Assembly: GCA_001949185.1 (NCBI GenBank)
Contig: BDGG01000005.1
Coordinates: forward strand, 930,001-994,000
Source of the DNA: Ramazzottius varieornatus
Taxonomy: Eukaryota; Tardigrada; Eutardigrada; Parachela; Ramazzottiidae
Direction: 5' to 3'
Length of the DNA stretch: 64,000 bases
Shown: positions 57,613-64,000 of the stretch, in pieces
Layout: each line of letters begins with the position of its first letter
Position numbering within the stretch: the stretch's first letter is position 1
Position numbers and translations under genes: made by a program
Notes under the pieces: generated by a model
What the model was told of the DNA's origin: nothing
Databases searched by the model: none
Seen by the model: the letters and a program-made list of their open reading frames with translations, nothing else

Positions 57613-58947
57613 GCGCCCGGCTCGCGCTTGAATTGCAGTATTCAGTGGAAAAGTTTGAGAACCAGCCTAGCAGTAAGATCATCACTGGTGAGGTATCTCA
57701 ACGTTACTTTTACTTTTTAAATAAAAAAATTGTTCATATTATGTGGAAAAAAAGGAGACTAACTGAACAACCACGTTCTCTGCCAGACTTGCACTTTCTC
57801 AGAAAAACCACGACTTACTCTTCCTCATCCGCCAGACGCCAGTGCACATCGTCTCCGGACATTTCTTGATCACTACCATCCACCGAACGTACCATATGAC
57901 CCGGTTCATCTTTCCGCCGCAGAGCCATCCGGCGGCCGAACATTCCGAGCTTTTCTTTTTAGAAGGGGATGGAAATGTTTATGAAGAGCACTATTCAACG
58001 ATTCAGTGAAATCTTCGATGTCGCACGGAGGAGATGTCGTTCCGAGCAAGTGTCACTCCGCTGTGAACACTGCCAACGCAAGACAGTCACGCCAGCTGAG
58101 CTGGTGCTTCTCGAAGAACACCCCACTAGGCTGCCATTCGCTGACCATCCTCCTCTTCGAAGTAGCGGAACAGTGCCTGATGAAGACTAGCGCGATAAGG
58201 CTTTCCCTCGGCACTTCGTCCAACAGTGATTTCAACCATTCAAGCTGCGCAGGTATAAACCGCCAAAACCAGCGTCCTTTATCGAGAGCGCGATGAAGTC
58301 TTATGTGGCGTTCTTTCTGGCCACTGTTAGCTGAAGACTCGGGGATCCCGACGGGAATATAATACTCCCATCCTTCGTTATCGCGAAGGCAGAATGCACG
58401 GTTTCTGAATGCGCTAATTTCTGAATTCGCTAATACAGCGATGCTGCGTGTACCCTCCACCGCTACCTTCGGGGAGCCTATGGCTCATCTGGAATAAGCA
58501 TGCATTCGTGACAGACGCGGCCAACGCGCTCCTTTCTCGAACTGAAAGACATATTTTTCGAGGTCGAAGTTGGTTGAAATAAGACTGATCAAAATGACCG
58601 TCTTGAAGTGCCAGTGCTCGACTAGGTATGAACTAAGCTTGCGGGCGTCCACAAAGTCGTCTACCCATGTGCGAATATAGGTCACGAGCTTTCTACGATC
58701 TCACCCCCCAATCTCTCCACGTGTACTTGAGAACCAAGCGAGGAACCTTGGAGCAGAAGTACCCGCTTCCGCGAAGGAACGCTTCAAGTAGTTTTTTAAT
58801 TTGTACGCGAATCGATCCCTTTGAATACAACGGCATCAAAGTCACTGAGCAGACATCGGTTCCCGATTTCAAAGAGACTTCAAAAAGCCATTCCACGCTT
58901 CACAAACTCTGTAACACGGTTGCCTAAAATTAATAGATGGGCCAGCG
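57613..58947. other. Stretch with several unassembled minus-strand frames
   Basis: Minus-strand frames at 58896-58693 (GYFCSKVPRLVLKYTWRDWG), 58685-58485 (TYIRTWVDDFVDARKLSSYL, VEHWHFKTVILISL) and 58440-58053 (WFWRFIPAQLEWLKSLLDEV) have protein-like composition and the same strand order. They may be exons or remnants of one unknown gene. I could not join them with good splice sites. Confidence 0.35.
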
Positions 58948-59389
58948 GCTAATGATGATCATTACACGCAGACGGTCCGTATAATGTAAAGTGTGATTGT
59001 AAAAGTGTAATTATATTTTACACTAGTTTACATTTTACAGACCGAGCGGTTCGTAACGCCTAAGAGTGACAAGGAGCGACGAAAACGACGATCCAGCTAT
59101 GTCTATGTTTTCATAGAATATAGATCTTAGTAATTGTCTTCCAGACAAAGATAAAAATACGGTTGCAAAATGACCATACTCGGGAAGTTTCTGACATTTT
59201 TCCGCGTAAGTCAGCCGAATTTTAGAATTTTGGCGGTAAAATACTCAAAAATACCGTAGATTCTGGCAGGTAAAAGTTGTAATTACATTTTACATTTACA
59301 TTACAACCTCCCCGTGGTCGTAATGTCGTGTAAGAGTGTAATTGTGATGTGTTATGTAAAATGTAATGCTTATCATTACCAGCGACGAA
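58948..59389. mobile_element. TIR-like element built of GTAA/TTAC words (~440 bp)
   Basis: Left end GGCTAATGATGATCATTACA and right end, read inverted, CTGGTAATGATAAGCATTAC. The inside is rich in AGTGTAATTATATTTTACAC-like strings in both orientations. Non-coding. Confidence 0.5.
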
Positions 59390-61239
59390 GTAGATCAGTG
59401 AGGCGGGTCTAACTTAGGAAGTATGGAGCGGGAATAAAGAGAAAATCATCTTCAATCCACCAATCAACTTGGTCCAAGTCGGAGATTCTGTTCGCTGATT
59501 GGTCGTGTACGGATATTTTTCAATTAATGCTCCGGTCCATATGATGTCATCTGGCCGCGCCTTACTGATGCACTCTGCCCAGTGTTATTTTACTATGCAA
59601 TTAAGATTATTAAAAGTCACGTGCTAATGTTAAGTCCACGTGATCAGCTGACTGTAAGTGAAATCAAATTATCGCTGACGAATTCCAACTATTTAAATTG
59701 AAATTCGATTTTGTATTATGGATCAATCAATCAAGCAAACACCAACCCACACAATCAAAACGATTTTCATTATCAAAATCGACTTGCTATTACAATGATT
59801 AAAATAACACTGACTCTGCTCTGCCGCTGACCCAGTTTATCAGGCCGAGCGAAGCGAGGCCTTCTTAAGACTGTCGAGATTTCAATGGACGATCAGATTG
59901 TTCGAGATTTCATATATTGCAACCTCTGTACTGAAAACAAGTGCGCAGCTTGATTCGAGTAGCAACAGTTTTTACTCGTGAAACTTGTGCTTCTTTGCTT
60001 CTGCTCGGCCTTCCAAGTGTTCGGAACCACTAGCTAGTATTTACTTTAAAGTGCCAGTGAGGTGAGACAGGTTTGGGTCCTTGTCAGCGCAAAACAACCC
60101 CCGGTCGCGGTCTTTTCTGACTGAGGCTGGCAGCCGGAAACAGATGATCGCTCATTTACAGTGCTTTTTTATCGGCCGGGTGTGAGCGAGAGCACGTGAT
60201 TTCTATCCAGCTGAGATAACAAAATTTCTTGCGCTTCGTCTTTGTTGCTCTGGAAATCTTGATACAATCGTTGTGATGGCTCGAAATCATCACTAGGATG
60301 CCAAGTAGCGTAGGATGCTCCAGTTATTAAGGAGTTAATGCGGGATATCCTACTCTCAGTGAGGGCGATACTGTTGACGATGATGATAACGTTCTCGACG
60401 TAATTTTCTATAAAAACTCCTCCTTTCTTCAGTCTGATGATAGCGAGATTGATGATAGAAATGGTTATGATAATTCTGGCGAGTCTGATGAGGAGATGAA
60501 CGACGAGTAAATTTTGAATTTATAAGTCCTCCTCACGACAGGCCGTAAAACTCTGTTGATAGCGTTGATCTTGAAAGTGGGTTACGAAATTTCGCTTTCA
60601 AGATAAGTAGCCCTCGAGCAGCTTATCCTGAAAACGAAAACGGATTATTCTCTGCACACTTGACTTAAAATTTTAAATTTTCACTTCTCAGCGGATCTCT
60701 GTCTGCACGGTGCTTCACGTTGCGAGATACCGTTTCGCGTATGGGCTTCTCGATACCTATTAGTGTCAGGGATATTGGAAGACAGAGACTAGCCAGAGAA
60801 AACTATGAATTTCAACTTTGTCAGGGGGCAGAGTTTGTCTACAAACCTACCCCGCAAAATTCGCGCATTTCCGATCCTGTTTCGGAGACTTGCGAAAAAT
60901 CCAATCTTGCCTCACTCACGACTAATTTCCGTTGATCATGCAAACTCAAATTTTAGACCAACCGTTTGCGACAAAAACAGCTCATCGTGAGGAGGACTAC
61001 AGAGTATGTTTATGGTACGCTCGAATTAAAACCAGGGATGGTCGGGCTTTGCTGTCGTGGCTTTATAGAACGGGCTGTATGATGGTGAATAAAAGCGAAT
61101 TATAGCTGAGCCTACTATGTCTGACCTTTGCCAGGCGGCAGTTTTACACTCACCGGGAACCAAACCTCTCCCACATCATTGGCACTCTAAAGTAAAGTGT
61201 TTAACTCCTTCCATTTCAGTACAATCCTCTGCTTAACTG
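59390..61239. other. Gene-poor stretch
   Basis: AT-rich and without supported genes. GTCCTCCTCACGA at 60528 and its reverse complement at 60990 (TCGTGAGGAGGAC) could be the ends of a ~475-bp element. A palindrome CCCTCGAGCAG flanked by GATAAG/CTTATC lies at 60601-60627. Confidence 0.4.
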
Positions 61240-61528
61240 CTACTGCTTCCCACTCAGCGCGAAGTCCATATCCCCCCTCGAGTAGAACGTGACATTAAGC
61301 CGAGAACGATCATCCATCTGGAGGTGGCATTCTTTGGCTATATAGGAAGGCAAGAAGAATTCCTCAACCGTGCAGCTATTCGGGTCCAAGTCAGCCGGCA
61401 CACTGATCATACTCTCAAAAGAAGGGAACACTCTCCACAGAAACATTTCGTTGCTGGTTCTTTCGAGTCGTGCGCATGTTCTGCTGGGTCCTTCATAATG
61501 AATGACATATCCATCGCCAACCTACGAA
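61240..61528 (-). CDS. C-terminal exon of an unidentified protein
   Basis: After a 3' splice site (TTTCGTAG|GTTGGC, about 61522) the frame reads VGDGYVIHYEGPSRTCARLE, RTSNEMFLWRVFPSFESMIS, DLDPNSCTVEEFFLPSYIAK, ECHLQMDDRSRLNVTFYSRG and DMDFALSGKQ, then stop. The Cys and Asn-x-Thr content suggests an extracellular domain. Earlier exons should lie at higher coordinates on this strand but were not identified. Confidence 0.45.
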
Positions 61529-62765
61529 AGCAAGATATGAGGTGCCGAAGGAGATGAATACTAATGGAGAAGTGACTGAATTGGTCCCAAGACGTAAAGC
61601 CGTGGCTTTGCTGTGTGCACTGCCCATTTGTGCGCTGCTGTGAGCTTCGTATTCAGTCGATCAGCCTGCTTTTTTTTCTTTGCCTGGGCAAAATCTTCCT
61701 CTGTCAGATGAAGATGTATAGCCAGTGCCCAGCTGTAGCGAACGACTCCAGCAAATCGAAGTTTCGGCGGTGGTAGATTGGGCCTCCGCGGCTTTATGAA
61801 TTTATATGATTTTTGTCGTTTCGTGGATTACTTTCAAAAGAAAGGCAAACGTCGAGAGTTACCTCCAGTCTCGTATGCCATTGTCAGCTTCGGTGGGAAT
61901 TTTTTCTATACTCAACAGAAAAAATCAAAGCGGCCGAAAATTACTCCTCGTACAGGCCTGTAATGAAGACCGCACGTGCGAAATTATTTTTCCAGGTTTG
62001 TTCGGAACCAGGACGTCTAGCTTGTGCTAGGCTTTTTGTTTCTTCACCTTTTCAAAACTTTTTGAAACGAAAATCAGTGAAATAGAATACTGTAATTCAG
62101 GCCATGTGTGCAGGCCTAGTAAACAATGCACGAACATCAGCACTAAGAAAGGATACTGTATCCCGAAATCCGCCCTCCAAAGCCGACGATAAACGATTCT
62201 ACTTTCCCTCCCTTTCTACCGGTACTTGACCAATTTTCTACTGATTCGAATTCGAGGCGAATTTTTCCCTAGAATTATAGTTTTGTAGGGTATACTACCA
62301 GTTTTATTGACCGAAAAATTTCAGACGAAACAGAACGGAAAACGATCATACAGCTCTCGTACATACAGTGGTAAACATGGTGTTGCAAAACTTCATTCGC
62401 CGCAAGTTGCAAAGTTGCTGCATGGTCAGTCTTGGTCATTGTCAGGTTCATTTGCGGTTTTATCGCGACCGCCATTGAAAGGCACGAGGGATCGGACATT
62501 CTCCGATTGAGCTTACCATCTTCGGATGTCTGACGTCGTCCTCTCATTATGACTTCCGTCGGAAGACAGATTGCTTTTATGCTTCGCGCTGGGACAAACA
62601 CTCGGGTTTCAAACCTCACTTTCGAAAACCCCAAGAGAATAGTACACAGATTTTGTGGCAGAGTGGAGTCAGTGGATAACAGACATTCTACGGAAGTCAG
62701 AATTAGGACAAGGAAAAGAGTTCGTTGAGATCTACATACGATGGAGCGGAATCGCGGTTCGAACC
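61529..62765. other. No confident gene
   Basis: May contain upstream exons of the unidentified minus-strand gene ending at 61240. The frames seen are short and lack features. Confidence 0.35.
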
Positions 62766-63496
62766 TCAGAAGATGTCGTCGTCACCACCTCCGCCAGCTT
62801 CGTCAAAGCCACCTTCATCGTCGTCAAAACCGACAGCTTCAGTGTAGTCGTCAGCAGAATCGTTGTCGGCTACTTGTTCCTCGTCTTCGTCTTCCGTATC
62901 TTTAGTTTCGGTAGGATCAGCATCCATTTCATCGTCCTCGTTCTTCTTGGCGGCCACTCCAACTTCTTCGTCCTCTGTGTCAAGATCCGCGTTCTTCTCT
63001 TCCGCTAGCGCATCCAGAACCTTTGGCGCTTTGGCCCGGCTCGATGCTTTGTGCTTTCCATCGGGAGCACTGAAGTCCGGCCGTACTAGAACACCACCTG
63101 TAATGAAAGCTACCACGTGAATGTCTTCCTTCTTACGATTACATACAAATAGCCTCACTTGGTCTATAGTTCTGAAGAAGGTCTGTTCTTGTTTCGTCGA
63201 TCAGCTTCTTGTACTTCATCATGCCATTCAAGACCGCACGTTTTTTATCGCTAATGTAAGGCTCTGGAATGTTCAGAGGCTGAAAAGACGGGAGATTATT
63301 ATACCTAAGATAGACAGTATCAGCCAAACTCTCTTTAAGCAACGCAATGTCGATCAACCCTTGGGACGGGGCTAGATCCACTTACGGGATACAGACTAGT
63401 CGAAATTTCTTCGGCGTCTTTTCCGTGACTGCTGACGGATGTTATTCCAGGATGTCTCGTTGCTGATCCGGTTGGTGTAGTCGGACATGGTGCCAT
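62766..63496 (-). CDS. Probable RNA polymerase III subunit RPC7
   Basis: Exons: 63496-63390 (MAPCPTTPTGSATRHPGITS ... ISTSLYP), about 63279-63167 (PLNIPEPYISDKKRAVLNGM, MKYKKLIDETRTDLLQNYR) and 63101-62766. The LYP-PL junction recalls the LYPPL/LFPPL box of POLR3G/POLR3GL. The last exon is first basic (PDFSAPDGKHKASSRAKAPK), then strongly acidic (TEDEEVGVAAKKNEDDEMDA). It ends DDYTEAVGFDDDEGGFDEAG then GGGDDDIF, like the acidic DY...FDNGEDF..D..DEA.. tail of RPC7. The conserved Pol III part is short, so another acidic nuclear protein cannot be excluded. Confidence 0.55.
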
Positions 63497-64000
63497 AGAA
63501 AAGCGTTGTTCACACGTCGTGCGGTCAGAGTTTCTTACGCCAAATGAGCATGCAGGATCCACCCGTAGGTATAAGAGATTCCGCAGTCCTCATAAACAAG
63601 AACTTGCTGTTCCCACTTCTAGACCTTAGGCTGAGAGGTCTCAGATCCAGTTCGGAAGTTCTGCGGTCCGCACAGTGTGACTTCCGGTTGAAGCCTTGAA
63701 GCTCAAATGAAAACAAATCAAACCTCTTCCCTCAATCAACCCAGTTGAGTGTCATGTTGTTATTGATATTACGTAAGATGTTTTACACTGGACATACTAA
63801 GATAAAAACTTGGTTAAGTTGGCTGTTGGTTTTCTCCACTTTTGCTTCTTCTGGATCTCGTCATTCTCGTACCCGAATCTCTCTCGCTGTTCTCTGTCTG
63901 CAGTCAGCTTCTAGGTGGATCCGCAACGCTGAATCGTGGACGGTTGGAGGATACAGCCGCGCCCTAGCTCTGGAGCCACCGACGGACAGGATGACCGAAG
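63497..64000. other. Upstream region of the RPC7-like gene and window end
   Basis: No gene is proven. A possible plus-strand exon begins after CTGCAG| near 63903, but its frame cannot be checked past the window edge. Confidence 0.35.

Noticed and set aside
62653-63008. Plus-strand frame opposite the RPC7-like acidic exon
   Set aside because: Antisense shadow of the Asp/Glu-rich coding sequence (appears as Val/Phe/Ser runs).

Overview
The window is nuclear DNA of a multicellular animal. Genes are broken by many short GT-AG introns (mostly 60-250 bp), lie on both strands without operons, and several encode metazoan-type proteins: an Na,K-ATPase alpha-like pump, a 7TM receptor, a cadherin-repeat protein, a secreted cathepsin of the 26/29-kDa type, CHCHD4/MIA40 and TELO2. 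The gene density (about 20 recognisable genes in 64 kb), the small introns and the 26/29-kDa-type protease fit a compact invertebrate genome, probably ecdysozoan. A tardigrade is my leaning, but nothing here proves it. All gene models below were assembled by hand from reading-frame continuity, splice-site consensus and phase.

Layout, left to right. 1-2386 (+) acyloxyacyl hydrolase, 5' end outside the window; 2468-3661 (-) a small secreted protein resembling the N-terminal domain of Notch ligands; 4334-6362 (-) splicing factor SLU7; 6760-7392 (+) a MATH-only protein; 9007-9848 (-) a four-TM protein; 12061-14668 (+) an aquaporin with altered NPA boxes; 14773-18201 (-) TELO2; 18631-19437 (-) an unrecognised protein; 20418-21407 (+) a divergent GPCR; 21576-23424 (-) a FASTK/RAP protein; 23819-25964 (+) the 26/29-kDa-type cysteine protease; 26362-26481 (+) a 5S rRNA gene; 29958-30473 (+) a small membrane protein with PPxY motifs; 31347-36622 (-) the Na,K-ATPase alpha-like pump; 37562-39798 (+) UGP2; 40299-41539 (-) MIA40/CHCHD4; 41677-42976 (+) cyclin H; 44115-45915 (+) RNase H2 subunit B; 46039-47581 (-) DNAJC25; 50258-51910 (-) an NDPK-like pseudoenzyme; 52209-53102 (-) HINT; 54012-55687 (-) the cadherin-repeat protein; 56589-56946 (-) a secreted Cys-rich exon; 62766-63496 (-) an RPC7-like Pol III subunit.

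Most genes are unrelated housekeeping genes. Several pairs are divergent with short shared upstream regions (SLU7/MATH, MIA40/cyclin H, the ATPase/UGP2), and several converge within about 125 bp (AOAH/secreted protein, aquaporin/TELO2, RNASEH2B/DNAJC25).

The most unusual features are these. (1) The Na,K-ATPase-like pump keeps its whole phosphorylation machinery, but the key cation-binding Glu of TM4 is Gly and the first TM6 Asp is Asn; the TM4 core sits on a 23-nt microexon. (2) A ~50-bp hairpin repeat family, with CCAAGTGGCGCAC arms and a conserved loop, occurs 10 times here, almost always inside introns. (3) Several short terminal-inverted-repeat elements are present, two of which carry splice-site-like sequences in their ends (introner-like). 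(4) Three GC-AG introns are required by reading frame. (5) MIA40 has an N-terminal presequence plus hydrophobic segment, as in fungi. (6) A near-identical ~354-bp inverted duplication lies at 49112-50014.
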